Positions 24,287 to 34,974 of a DNA stretch of 64,000 bases are shown one piece after another. Position 1 is the first letter of the stretch, and the number at the start of each line of letters is the position of its first letter. Made by a program: the position numbers and the translations under genes. Origin of the DNA: Tetrapyrgos nigripes (taxonomy: Eukaryota > Basidiomycota > Agaricomycetes > Agaricales > Campanellaceae); contig JAACJM010000042.1 of assembly GCA_013368315.1 (NCBI GenBank), positions 434,001 to 498,000 of the forward strand, written 5' to 3'. The notes below the pieces were generated by a model that saw only the letters and a list, made by a program, of their open reading frames with translations, was not told the origin of the DNA and searched no databases.

Positions 24287-26439
24287 CTACACCAACAAAC
24301 CCAACCCAACGCTAACAGCCATCGCAACCCAGAAGCACGTCGTAGAGACCTGGGAGGCTACTACACCAATAGCACCGTTCTCATTTGCATTACCCGTCTG
24401 CGCTGGAGAAGACTCCGTCGATGAAGCTGTAGAAGCAGGTGAAGTAGCACTAGGCGAAGCTCTGACGGTCGTCATAGTCGGCCTAGGAGGCTCCGGTGAG
24501 GGTTCAGAGAGGAAGATGTCGATTTGTGCGCCTGTGAAGACGAAATGAAGTAATAGATCGTAAGCATAAGCAGAAGCAAAAGTTAAAGCAAAAGCAATAA
24601 CAATCACAGCCCTAATAGGCTACTTAGATGTACACTCACCATCAGCAAAACCCAACTTATCATTATACGATGGGCTTCTAGGATTTCCACTGAAATCATT
24701 TCCCTCAACCTCAATGTTATCCCCTTCCAGCTGATTCCAAAAAATCATTTGCTTGGCTCCTTGGACACATTGCCCATTGGGACCTGCTTGATTGGATCCT
24801 AATGAACCTTCACACCATGTAGCGGGCTGAGCAGGAGCGAGAGGTGCAGTGCCGGGTGTACCGGTGACACGGCATTTGTAGGGGAACATGTACATGTTGG
24901 GTTCGCCGCAGCTGTTACGATGGGACCGTCAGGATACGAATAACCAAGGTTGAAGGAAATAGAAGAGAAGAGAAAGAGAACGGATATAAGGTTACAGGAA
25001 CGAAAGAAGCGATAGCGGTAATGAAGGAGACAGGAGGAACAAGAAGAGAAGTGATTATAACAGAAGCGATTGGGAAAGACCGTAAAATTAAAAAGCGAAA
25101 AGTAAGACGTACCCATTAGGAACCCATCCCCAGGCACAGATACACCCATCGTCAGGACAAGCAGGTAGGTTTGGGACTTTGAAGGTAGCGAGACGTTTCC
25201 AGGGGGTGCTGTAGACGAAGAGAACAAAGAACGGAAAAGAACAGACAACGTAGGTCAGCACAGAGTACGCGGTCAAAGAAAAGAACGAGAAGAGAAGAAG
25301 CGAATGGAGTACGGCAGTCAGGAAAATGGAGGAAGGAGGAAGAGGTCGATGAAGTGAAGAAGAATAAGCGTACTTGTAAGCAACAGTGAAAACGACAAGA
25401 TTCTCTGGAGTGACGTTCTTGATGTCAGACTACAAAGCGAGTAGAAGAATGATGTAAGTGATAATGTCACAGAGACATCATTGCCATTGGAACGATGAGG
25501 TATGAGTCCAGGATACACACCTGGTAGGATATAGCAAAAGCCGATCCAGAAGCCATGGTTTCGTTTTGGGCGTGGACTGTACATGGAGGAGATAGGGAGA
25601 GAACCCATCAGCGTCGACGTCGTCATCGTCAAGGAAGAAATAGTGAAAGAAGAAAAGTGAAAGAAATACCAAAAAGTCGACATGGTGACGGCAAAAACCC
25701 AAACGACACCGAAAGGGGAAAACAAGATATGGAATGGAAGAAAAGAACGAAGAAAAAGATGTAACACGCACGATTCGGATCAGATATACACTGCGGTTCC
25801 TGTCCATCTTGCGCAACACCTAATTGATCGTCCTGCAATCCATTCTGTAGAGGTCCAGGGAAGGTATTGGCTTGTTTTCCGTCGTAAGAAAGAGTGGTGA
25901 AGGCACGATTGGTGGCAAATTCGATAGTAAACTCGCCGTTGGCGGGTCTGCAGGTGAAATTGAGTGGAGTGGTGAGTCCAGGCGTAAATGATAAAAGATG
26001 AGATTGTGGTACGTACAGGTCAAGGAAGTCACCAGGGGCAGGTGGGAATTGATCGCACTGAATGGATTAGGGGGTCAGTGAGCATATGGATGGTCAAAGG
26101 AACGTAGAGTGGCAGCAAACCTGGTCGAAGTGATGCATCCACCAGTCTTCCTTCTTCATCTAGGAACATGGCACATTAGCATCTCGCACACGATCAAGAA
26201 CAATGGTGCACACCTGAAACATAGGTACGACAGGCGAGTTATTGTTCTGATTATCCTGACCAGGTGTGGTACCATTCAGACAGTACATCCCTACACGTAA
26301 CAAGTCAGTGATGACGAAAGGCGGGCAAAAAACTAAGCAAACCTTTACTCCAAGCTGCCACATGAGCATGGATGAGAGGTAGAGAAAAAAAGACATAGAG
26401 TATAGCGGTAGCGCCAGCGTAATAAGTGTTCGTGAGCAT
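24287..26439 (-). CDS. AA14-like copper oxidase (xylan-active LPMO family), GPI-type
   Basis: Secreted protein of about 400 residues in roughly eight exons. The signal peptide runs from [16 protein letters not shown] to LIHA, giving a mature N-terminal HVAAW with the copper-binding His. Then [32 protein letters not shown] (second His region), [18 protein letters not shown], and [12 protein letters not shown]. Next are [43 protein letters not shown] and [13 protein letters not shown]. The order and spacing match AA14 (for example PACPxGGCxCAWxWI and DGAQxDIF), first described as oxidases of cellulose-bound xylan. The C-terminus is a Ser/Thr/Pro linker, a small-residue NENGAIG region and a hydrophobic tail, i.e. 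a probable GPI signal; some AA14 homologues carry such tails. Family assignment is by recalled motifs, not a search. Confidence 0.85.
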
Positions 26440-27633
26440 CATTTATCGTTAGCACCAGGCTTTGTCTATAGAGTAAGTTTAGGGATTATTATGGCCCCAG
26501 GCCGAGAGAGGTATCGTCGTGATGGTGGTTGTGAAGAGAAAGAAAGAGGAGACGGGTAGTCTGCATGTTTTCAAGGAATCGAGCTCTTCATTGTCTTTGC
26601 AACGCTATTGTCTTGGAAGACAAAAGGAAACCCTAACCTTAGAGGTGAGCACTGTCAGTCGCGTGAGCATGTGACCATTACTGTCACAGATGTGACGCGC
26701 CTCCTCATCCCTCATTGCGCCTCTTATGATGCGGCTTTACTGCGAAGCAGCTTGCTGTCTGAGTTCTTCATAATGGGACTTATTATGCCAATGAGATAAT
26801 TCTGGCTTGTGATTTCTCTTTGGTTTCGTACAAACTCGTATACGTAACGAGTTATCGTGCTTCAAGTCAACTTCAAAGTTCAAGTTACCGTGTCAGTGGA
26901 GCTTACAAGAGCTGAGAAGCCCTTCGAATCCTCTTGACCCTGTTCTACTGGAATTTCCTTGGACGCATTATATTGTCACACAAAGTTGGCCAGCGGCTGA
27001 CTCGGAAACTTTGAGATAAATACTTGCAATTGAGCGCTTGTGGTACGGTCAGTCCTGCCTATTCGGAGTGGCGGTTCTGCACGGTGTTTCATGCACCCGT
27101 TAATACAGCCCTCAAAGCCCCTCTAAATTTTCTTCTAACATGGAATGGGATGTAAATTCGAATATGTACTTTTCTGGTTCTCAGGTCATACGATGGAGAT
27201 CAATCATCAAAATCACAGCCGCCACTCTATCCCTGTCCGACGTTTTTGTCTATCATCGTTTCCGCGCTTGTTGACTCCTATATGCTTTTCTTCTTGAACC
27301 TGGTAGTCTAACTCGGTACCTTAAGCGCGAAATTGGCTCTTCATGCCATGAACGAGTACCCCTACCATCATTGCTATGCTCTTGGCATCGGATCTCCTGT
27401 CCCCTGTAAGACCACTGTATGTACACAGTCTCATTTTTGCCGCTACTAGAAGAAATTAATAACCTTTTCAAGGTCCCTTCGCACTGCAACCCATTAAAAT
27501 TCAGGTCTGCTTCGACAAACAAGCTAGATTCCGACGCCCCTGTCACTGCTTCGCCTAATCCTCACTTTGTAAGGTAATGGTTACACCGTCCTACGTGCAC
27601 TGGTCCTTACCGACTAATACACTCACATCGGTC
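26440..27633. other. Intergenic between AA14 and laccase
   Basis: Divergent promoter region of about 1.3 kb between the AA14 start (26439, minus) and the laccase start (27728, plus). Only unconvincing short frames occur. Shared regulation is possible from the head-to-head layout, but no shared motif was identified. Confidence 0.5.
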
Positions 27634-27640
27634 TATAAAA
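27634..27640 (+). promoter_or_regulatory. TATA box of the laccase gene
   Basis: TATAAAA about 90 nt before the laccase ATG at 27728, a usual distance for fungal secreted-enzyme genes. Confidence 0.55.
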
Positions 27641-27727
27641 GCTCGACGAAAACGTCTCACTTCTTCAGAGTGCTGGAACTTCCTTTCTCTTCTTCACTCG
27701 TGCGAGTCTTTCCGGCGTCATCCATCA

Positions 27728-30103
27728 ATGATGAAGGGCCCGTTGCTTTCTTTGCTTGTTTTGGCGGTGGGTGCAGCGCATGCTATCGACGTGATCTCGA
27801 ATTCCGGGAACTTGCACATCGTTAACAAACGAATGGCGCCAGATGGACACCATCGCGAGTGAGTGCTTTCTTCGTTAATTGATCGAAGATTTTACTTAGT
27901 TTCTGCATAGTACCGTTGTTGCTGGGACGAATTCTCTTAGGGGAAGCTTACCTGGTCCTATCATCCGAGGGAAGAAGGTGCGATTTTTCCCCTTGCTCAT
28001 GAATGATTCCTCACATATTCGCAGGGCGACCATTTTAGCCTGAAAGTCAAGGACGAATTGATCGATCCAAACTTCATTCGCACTACCAGTGTTGTGCGTT
28101 CTGCGTTTCCTCGTCTCTTTCGATAGAACTTGACTATTTCTCCCTTTCTAGCATTGGCACGGAATCGACCAGAAACACACAGCGTGGGCTGACGGGTCTG
28201 TTTTTGTTTCTCCCTGTCCTATAGTTCCTGCTAACTCTTTTTTGTAGGCCTAGCTTCATCACACAATGTCCTATCGCTCCATTTCACTCTTTCCAGTACG
28301 AATTCGACGTTCCAGATCAAGCTGGGACTTTCTGGTATCATTCACATGTTGGTACCCAGTATTGCGATGGACTAAGAGGAGCGTTTATTATTGAGGATCC
28401 TAATGATCCTCATAAGGATTTGTACGACGTTGATGACGGTGATTAGAACTAATTATCGTTATGAAAAGAAACTGATGCACTATGATTTCCAGAAACGACG
28501 GTTATTACCCTCATTGACTGGTATGTTTTCTGGTTCTGTACCCTTATGATACTTGGATCTTAATGAACGGGCCAGGTATCATACCAGTGCACTAGCACTA
28601 TCACAAATCCCGGCCCCTAAGCAATCAAATTCGACTCTCATCAATGGAGTAGGACGTTATCCCGGAGGGGTAAGTGCTAAATTTAAAACCCCTAGTCGCC
28701 AAATCTCTTTAACCAGTGTGTGTATCATGCTATAGCCCAAAGTCCCCCTCGCAGTCATCAATGTCGAACACGGCAAACGTTACCGCATGCGTCTCCTTTC
28801 CATGGCCTGCGATCCTAACTACGTCTTTAGCATCGATAATCACGACATGACCGTCATCGAGACTGAAGGAACCAACGTCGAACCCGTCACCGTCAATGCC
28901 ATCCGAATCCTCGCTGCCCAACGATACTCCTTTATCCTCCATGCCGATAAACCCGTGGATAATTATCGTATTCGAGCGAATGCGAGTAGTGGGTTGGCTT
29001 TGCCTGATGGTAGCTCGGCGTTTGGGTTTGAAGGGGGGATTCAATCTGCGATTTTGAGGTATAAAGGAGCTCCGGATGAGGAACCGAAGACGGAACAGCA
29101 AACGGATTGTAAGCTTCTCACTGAATCGATGCTTCATCCACTAGGTAGTCTTGGTGCACTTGGGGAACCTACACCTGGTGGAGCGGATATGGTGTTGAAC
29201 CTGACTTTGGGTTTCCAACTTCCCGCGACGTTTATGATAAACGATGTGCAGTTCGTTTCTCCGAGTGTGCCGGTCTTGTTGCAAGTTTTGAGCGGGAAAA
29301 GACGTGCGCAGGAGTTGTTGCCAAAGGGAAGTGTGTATGGGCTTCCAAGGAACAAGACGATTGAGGTCAGATTGTTCGGGAACAATGCACCCTCTGGGCC
29401 TCATCCTTTGTAAGATTAATTCTTTCCTCCTTCGTTATACGCCATCTAATGTACTTTGATTATTTCCAGCCACTTGCATGGGGTGAGTTTTCCATTGATG
29501 TTCGCTTTCGTAGAAGAATTTCATGCTAATGTTCTTGAACTAAATTCCAGCATAGCTTCGACGTCGTCAAGAGCGCTGATAGTGATGAATGGAACTTCAA
29601 GAACCCAGTAAGCATGAATTCCTTTCTATCTTGTCTTATTGGAGAACTGAAGCTTAAATGTGTAATAGCCTCGTCGGGATACAACTTCGGTCGCAGGGGC
29701 TAATTTGACCGTTATTCGCTTTAACACTGATAACCCTGGGCCATGGTTCCTTCACTGGTGAGTACTCAGCTACTGGACCCGCTCGAACAATGATTCATCG
29801 ATTAACACTTTCGTTAGCCATATTGATTTCCATCTGGACTTGTAAGATCTCAATCCATTTATCTAGAAATTGCAGTGACTGATTCTACAAACATTTTTGA
29901 TAGTGGTCTTGCTGTTGTCCTGGCTGAGGATGTACCTGATATCGAGGAGGAGGTCCCTGTTCCCGGTACGAGTTCATTCTCATTATGCCTCGATCAGCTC
30001 ACTGACGATTTTACTCTTTTCAGAGGAATGGAAAAATCTCTGCCCTATTTACAATGCTCTTCCTCCTAGTTTCCGTCCTGAACAACGACCTCCACCCTCA
30101 TAA
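27728..30103 (+). CDS. Laccase (multicopper oxidase)
   Basis: Secreted phenol oxidase of about 537 residues in roughly eleven exons. Signal peptide [19 protein letters not shown]. Three cupredoxin domains carry the four copper signatures: HWHGIDQ (L1, with I-D in place of the commoner L/F-F), [14 protein letters not shown] (L2), HPLHLHGHSF (L3, split by an intron) and [12 protein letters not shown] (L4). The type-1 copper Cys is in L4 and the residue ten positions after it is Leu, which makes it a class 2 site of intermediate redox potential. NWSxT-type glycosylation sites such as NST, NAS and NLT are present. The C-terminus [10 protein letters not shown] is a normal length for agaricomycete laccases and lacks a membrane anchor, so it is not a Fet3 ferroxidase. 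The stop codon coincides with the start of a 0.4-kb repeat shared with 32913-33323. Confidence 0.95.
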
Positions 30104-30508
30104 TGATCTGATTACCTGTATGAACATTTCTTGGCTTCATGAGACGAGGTGACATGTCGAATGAAGCTGATGAACTCTGGCTACATGTGCAATCATAGAC
30201 TTTCTGTAATGATTATGCTTCTTACTTATTTTGCTTCCTTGTAATGATTTACGTAGAAGTACACATCTCAATTAAGTACTGATAATTTATTATGCTTTGA
30301 AAATTTGTTTCTATCTGAACTTTCACCGCCTTCATTCAGCAGATTGTGCAAAAGGAACTTGTACAACTATGACTAGGAGTTACAGGGTATACTAGAGTAT
30401 GGATCCGTGGAATGAGCTTGGGGTAAGTACTAATACTACATAGGCGAGCGAAGTGAGTGCCCCTGATAGTCGTCCGCGATTCCACCGTATGTATCCACAA
30501 CCTCCATA
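30101..30508. repeat. 0.4-kb direct repeat, copy 1
   Basis: Begins at the laccase stop codon and aligns with 32913-33323 over its whole length, including blocks such as TTTCTTGGCTTCATGAGA, CTGATAATTTATTATGCTTTG and ATGGATCCGTGGAATGAG. Small indels and substitutions separate the copies. Its right end carries a C-terminal relic of the membrane protein encoded at 33245-34589. Confidence 0.85.
30436..30507 (-). pseudogene. C-terminal relic of SKG6-like membrane protein, third copy
   Basis: The minus strand reads MEVVDTYGGIADDYQGHSL followed by RSPM and a stop, close to the ends VADTYAYGGIADDYEGHSL and VPDTYAYGGISHEYEGLS of the two full-length paralogues downstream. Only about 23 codons remain and the rest of the gene is absent, so this is a truncated third copy beside the laccase. 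Confidence 0.75.
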
Positions 30509-31011
30509 CATTTCATTGGGCCTCGTAATAAGACTTTCTCACATGCTTGCAGACAATCAGTATTCAGTAACTTGAACAACCAGGTCCATCATGATCACGC
30601 AAAAGTACGTCCTATTGTAATTGCATTTTGGACATTATATCAGATTAGAATCACTAAAATCCAGTTAGAACCCAGATCCAATGCAGATAGAACTGGGCTG
30701 GGATCTTTACAGCGATTATAATAAACCGTCATTTTGTGTGATGTCAGCAGGTCTCCGCTCGCTGCGGTAGGGGCTCAACTGTAGTTGGAGAAACACCTGA
30801 GTTGAATAGACCTGGAATGGCCCTGGATCCGTTTTCTCCGTATCATTCCAGTTGTTGATCAATTCAGGGCGGGTGCGCGTGCTCTCCGTACTACATATAT
30901 CAGTCTCACGGTCACATGACAGATATTCCCTGCTTCCAGACAACATAAAAAGGGCTGGAGCTCAACAAGGGAGATCTCGCCTTCAACGTGAAGGCGGAGA
31001 GGCAGGACACT

Positions 31012-31802
31012 ATGCCGGCCCAATCCTGGCTCCTGAAGTTGTTCTTCATCTCGGCAACACCTGCATTGATCAGTGAGATTTTCTTCACACACGCACAGAG
31101 AATAAAATCTAACATTTTCCATATTCTATAGATATAGCTCAAGCTTCAACCGTAACAGTCAAGCAGGTCAATATTCCTCCCGACAACACCTACGGCGTCA
31201 GCCCAATTACGAGCCCCATTATCTCCAACTTCTTCTCTTACAGTGAAGCGGGTGTCAAGAGCGATGGTAGCGAGACCACGTACGTTTACGAGAAATTGGT
31301 TAGCGAGATGTACGATGGCTTTGGGCTCAGCGTCGTCCCACTCCCTAGTCACACTACCGTTTCAGCAGAAGGTACAGCTTTCAAGACTAGATTCAGAACG
31401 CACTTCTACTATCAAGCTATCTGTCTGACCCTGTTCCTAGGCACCTTTGTTCAATCCTCTGGCGGGTTCTGGGTATCAGAGGTAGATACCGCCATTGTGT
31501 ATGAAGCTTCTGGTGGTGGGAGCATGACGGTAGCTGGTACAGCTACGGCAACCGTGTATCAGACTTGTTCTTTGGGGTCAGATGGGAAATATGCTTGTCT
31601 TTCTGAACTCAGGGGCTCAGGCTTCCTGCGTGGCCAAACGCTGAGCTACACGGGGGCCACTGCGAGTGATGTCGTTTTCACAAACGTTGGGGAACTCACT
31701 GACAAGAAGGACAACCACGCTGTCGGAAGTACAATGACCATGGCGTGGCAAGCCATGGTTGTATTCGGCGGAATGTTGATTGAAGGGATGCTTGTGCTTT
31801 GA
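31012..31802 (+). CDS. Secreted, probably surface-anchored protein of unknown function
   Basis: Starts MPAQSWLLKLFFISATPALI, a signal peptide interrupted by one intron (GTGAGA...ATAG, 31073-31131). Mature part: ASTVTVKQVNIPPDNTYGV, then a Ser/Thr/Gly-rich beta-type domain ending with the hydrophobic tail MVVFGGMLIEGMLVL, which resembles a GPI-attachment signal. A second intron of about 70 nt is likely near 31371-31440 (donor GTACAG, acceptor CCTAG), which would join SAEG directly to TFVQSSGGFWV and remove an odd basic, hydrophobic insertion; the frame is open either way. No family recognised. A TATA-like ATAAAAAG lies about 65 nt upstream. Confidence 0.65.
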
Positions 31803-31949
31803 TGTGTATGTACTTCTGGTTCCTGTCTTAGGGACTTCCTTGCTCATAGTCGATTTTCATAGATACTCGCTCTCTGTGCTATCTAGTCCTCAGGTAGCAA
31901 TTGGACGATAATTGTTGTATGAGACAAAGGCAAAATTGGATTATTCCGC

Positions 31950-32598
31950 AATGAGGCGTAAGGGGATGGCTGAACTCGCCTGTAGTATGTCCGATTTCAC
32001 TCCCTCTGATGACAACGACAGCAATGAGTATGAACCTATGTAGGAGGATGCTATGCAAACTGTTGATCCTGAAGAGCCCCGTGAACGGACCTATGATGAA
32101 TCACCACGAGATGTTCTGAGTATCATCAACACTACTACAAATGAAGAATCTTGCCGCTGACGGCAGAGCAACGCATATCTCTTGGCCACTCAACTCGTGC
32201 GGAACACCGTGACAGAGTAGCTACTGATGGAGTCGATTGTGAAGGAAAAAGAAGCTTTGCTGAAGGAACGTTATAACGCTGCCGACTCCGCTAAAAGGAA
32301 AAGGAAAAAAGGAAATCAGCATCATCAAAGACCAAGCCCCCAAGTACCTGCACCTTTTGTAACTGATCTGAACTGTGAGATGGAGCGTGCCAAGGAGTTA
32401 TACATGAAATACCATCCAGATAAATCTTCGTGGAACAGTCTCAAGTCATACCAAAAGTCAGCTATCCCAGCACTTATTCAGAAACATGGATTGAATGAAC
32501 ACCAGATCATGGCATTCCTTCTCCTTGCAGATACTGTGGGATGTCAAGACGAATCAGACCTACCCTATGAAAAAATTCTGAATGTCACAGTTTTTTGA
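31950..32598 (+). pseudogene. Degenerate fragment, possibly Helitron helicase-like
   Basis: An open frame from 32227 encodes 123 residues with an acidic/basic linker (AKRKRKKGNQ) and a segment ALIQKHGLNEHQIMAFLLLAD, which recalls the residues just before the Walker A motif in fungal Helitron/Pif1 helicases (LN..Q..AF..IA). The same frame upstream (from about 31960) reads plausibly but is broken by three stops. The helicase motifs themselves are missing. Identification is tentative. Confidence 0.4.
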
Positions 32599-32912
32599 GC
32601 TGGAACATATGACAATGTGATAAGAAAAAGTCAATGTTTTTTCCATATGTTTCAATGTAAAAAACTCAGTCTTTTTCCAACCTTTTGTGTCTATTGATAT
32701 TGAGAATCTATTTTGATTGTTCCTTCCATATTTTCAGAATGTATTCACACAGAAATGAGCTATTACCCCCAGTGATTAGGCCCTTTCAGCTGTTGGAAAT
32801 GTTGCTGGAAAAAAGAAAGCAACTGCAGTAAAATGCAGCAATGGGATGTAAGTGACATAGCCACCTGCAGAAACATGGTGTAAACAACTCATCTTCATTT
32901 CATTCAGCCTTG

Positions 32913-33323
32913 TAATGATCTGATTACCTGTACAAACATTTCTTGGCTTCATGAGATGAGACGAGGTGACATGTCATTTGAAGCTGATGAACTCTGGCTA
33001 CATGAGCAACCGTAGGCTTTCTGTGGTGATTATGCTTCTTACTTATTTTGCTTCCTAATTATTTACGTAGAAGTAAACATCTCGATTAAGTACTGATAAT
33101 TTATTATGCTTTGTGTTTCTATCTCAACTTTCCCCGCCTCCATTCAGCAGGATGTGCAAAAGGAGCTCGTGCAGCCATGACTACGACTTATAGGGTATAC
33201 TAGAGTAATGGATCCGTGGAATGAGCCTGGGATAAGTACTAGTACTACGTAGGGGGCCGAAGTGAGTGTCCCTCGTAGTCGTCTGCAATTCCTCCGTATG
33301 CATACGTATCCGCAACCTCCATA
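32913..33323. repeat. 0.4-kb direct repeat, copy 2
   Basis: Partner of 30101-30508, same orientation, about 2.8 kb downstream. Its right end is the terminal coding part of the SKG6-like gene at 33245-34589; the rest is that gene's 3' flank. Confidence 0.85.
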
Positions 33324-34589
33324 TGATGATTTGGGAACAACGACGTAGTCGAATTCGCAGCAGAATGATTATGTGTACGAGTTGCATAATTGTACGGGTC
33401 TGGCATTTTCATGTTCGGGTACTGATAAGAGTTGGATTCAGGTATGCCACCAGGGCCAGCACTGCTGCCAGTGGTAGCGGGGAGGAAGTTTTTGCCATAG
33501 TCAGCTTCCGCGCCTCTGTAACTAGGGTAGCCATAGCCTATATTTCCAGGCGCAACTCTGTTGGTAACGTTAGCCCGTGGAGTATTTTCGTGAGCCTCGA
33601 GTAACGTTCTCCCTGCAAGAAATTCGTCAACAGTCTGGTTGTTCTCCCTATCCATGGCCTTTTCCCTCCATCGCTTTTTACTTCTATTTGAGAAACGGAA
33701 TGCATAAATTGAGAGTAGAGCGAGAAAGATGATCCCCGCTACTGTGAAGGTCCCGATTACGGCTGGCTTGTTTGAGAAGAACCTGAGGAAGGAAGAGTGA
33801 GTGTGAATACAAAAATCTGATATGAACCTTCATGATCCATGAACAGTAGAGCGTCACAATTCACAGAGCATACGTTCATCAACAAGCAAATGATGCTTGA
33901 TATTGGATGCATATGGACTCAAAGTGAAAGCAGTGAAAACCCGAAACGAAAGATGTAACTCACGAATTCCTTGATGATCCACTCTGAGAAGCATCAGAAG
34001 TTCCAGTGCCAACAGCTGGGGCTGAGCCAGCACTGCCTGGTACCAATGAAGGTAAGACGAAAGTAGGAGTGGGTGTCGCTGAGGTACTACTGGAACCGCT
34101 CCCCCCGTCATCTGGGTCGAAATCCGGCTCCTCAGGCTCGTCTTCGTGGGTAGCTGTTGTCTTCGGTACCGACTCGGAAACCACAGTCTCTCCTGGCGTG
34201 ATGGCGGGACTTGGTACCGGTGTAGGATCAGGACGGAGGGGATCAATGGCAGTCGGCCGACCGTCATTAGCTGGATTTAGGGGAGATGGGTCAAATGGAT
34301 CGGATAGCGGCCCGCCCTCGGCGGGACCGGGGCTGTCCAACCCCGGATCAAATGGACCAGACGGCTCGTGTATTGGCACCGGCTCTGGCGCCCCCTCCGG
34401 GACGAAATCTGGAATTCTAAGCAACTCGTCAGATCCAGCGGCAGTGGTAGCATTGAGACCGTCTCTATCAGGGTTGCCAGCAGGGGAAGGAGAGGAAGGC
34501 GAAGAGGAAGGCGAAGAGGAAGGCGAAGATGCGAGGAGAGCGCCAGCGATTTCTCCTGTTGGACTCCAGGTCCTTGTACTCGAGCTCAT
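33245..34589 (-). CDS. Single-pass membrane protein, SKG6/AXL2-like architecture (paralogue 1)
   Basis: Two exons (34589-33964 and 33782-33245) joined by a 181-nt intron. Exon 1 is a Ser/Thr/Pro/Asp-rich low-complexity ectodomain (MSSSTRTWSPTGEIAG, repeated SSPSSSP, then PDFDPDDGGSGSSSTS-like acidic sequence) ending SGSSRNS. Exon 2 begins FFSNKPAVIGTF, then one transmembrane helix (VAGIIFLALLSIYAF), a basic stop-transfer (NRSKKRWREK), and a cytoplasmic tail rich in Tyr/Asn/Pro ending VADTYAYGGIADDYEGHSL. No N-terminal signal peptide is visible, so either it is a type III protein or an upstream exon is missing. This build, with a Ser/Thr stalk, one helix and an RR/KR motif, is common for fungal cell-surface sensors of unknown function. 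It lies in tandem with a paralogue on the same strand. Confidence 0.8.
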
Positions 34590-34974
34590 TGCGAGAGGAA
34601 GGAATGTGAGAAGGGTGTGGTCGAAGAGTCATCAGCTGTTAAAGGTCTTATTTCTAGTGGTCTTTCGTGAGAGTCACGAATGATGGTGGCGACAAGAAGG
34701 GCATTCAATTGGCAGAAGCTGGGAGTCTATCTTTAGGTCAAAGGATTCAAACGTTGATCTCTTCGAGCGCCTCCCTGAGGATATTGATGTACCTGGTAGT
34801 GAATGAAAGATAAGGAATACTACAATAAGCACGAACCACTATGACACATTGTACAGTCGGATACAATCACAATAAATAATAAGTACATACTAGCGAATCA
34901 AGAAATACAATGTGCTCTTTGCGCAGAACAAGAATGAAGGATACTTACCATATATGAAATAAAGAGCGAAATCC

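Noticed and set aside
25318..25838. Long Phe/Ser/Leu-rich minus-strand frames inside the AA14 gene
   Set aside because: They run across introns and alternative frames of the AA14 gene; the T/C-rich introns make them look hydrophobic.
34006..34683. 225-codon plus-strand frame rich in Gly/Ser
   Set aside because: Antisense shadow of the Ser/Pro/Asp-rich ectodomain of the minus-strand membrane protein.
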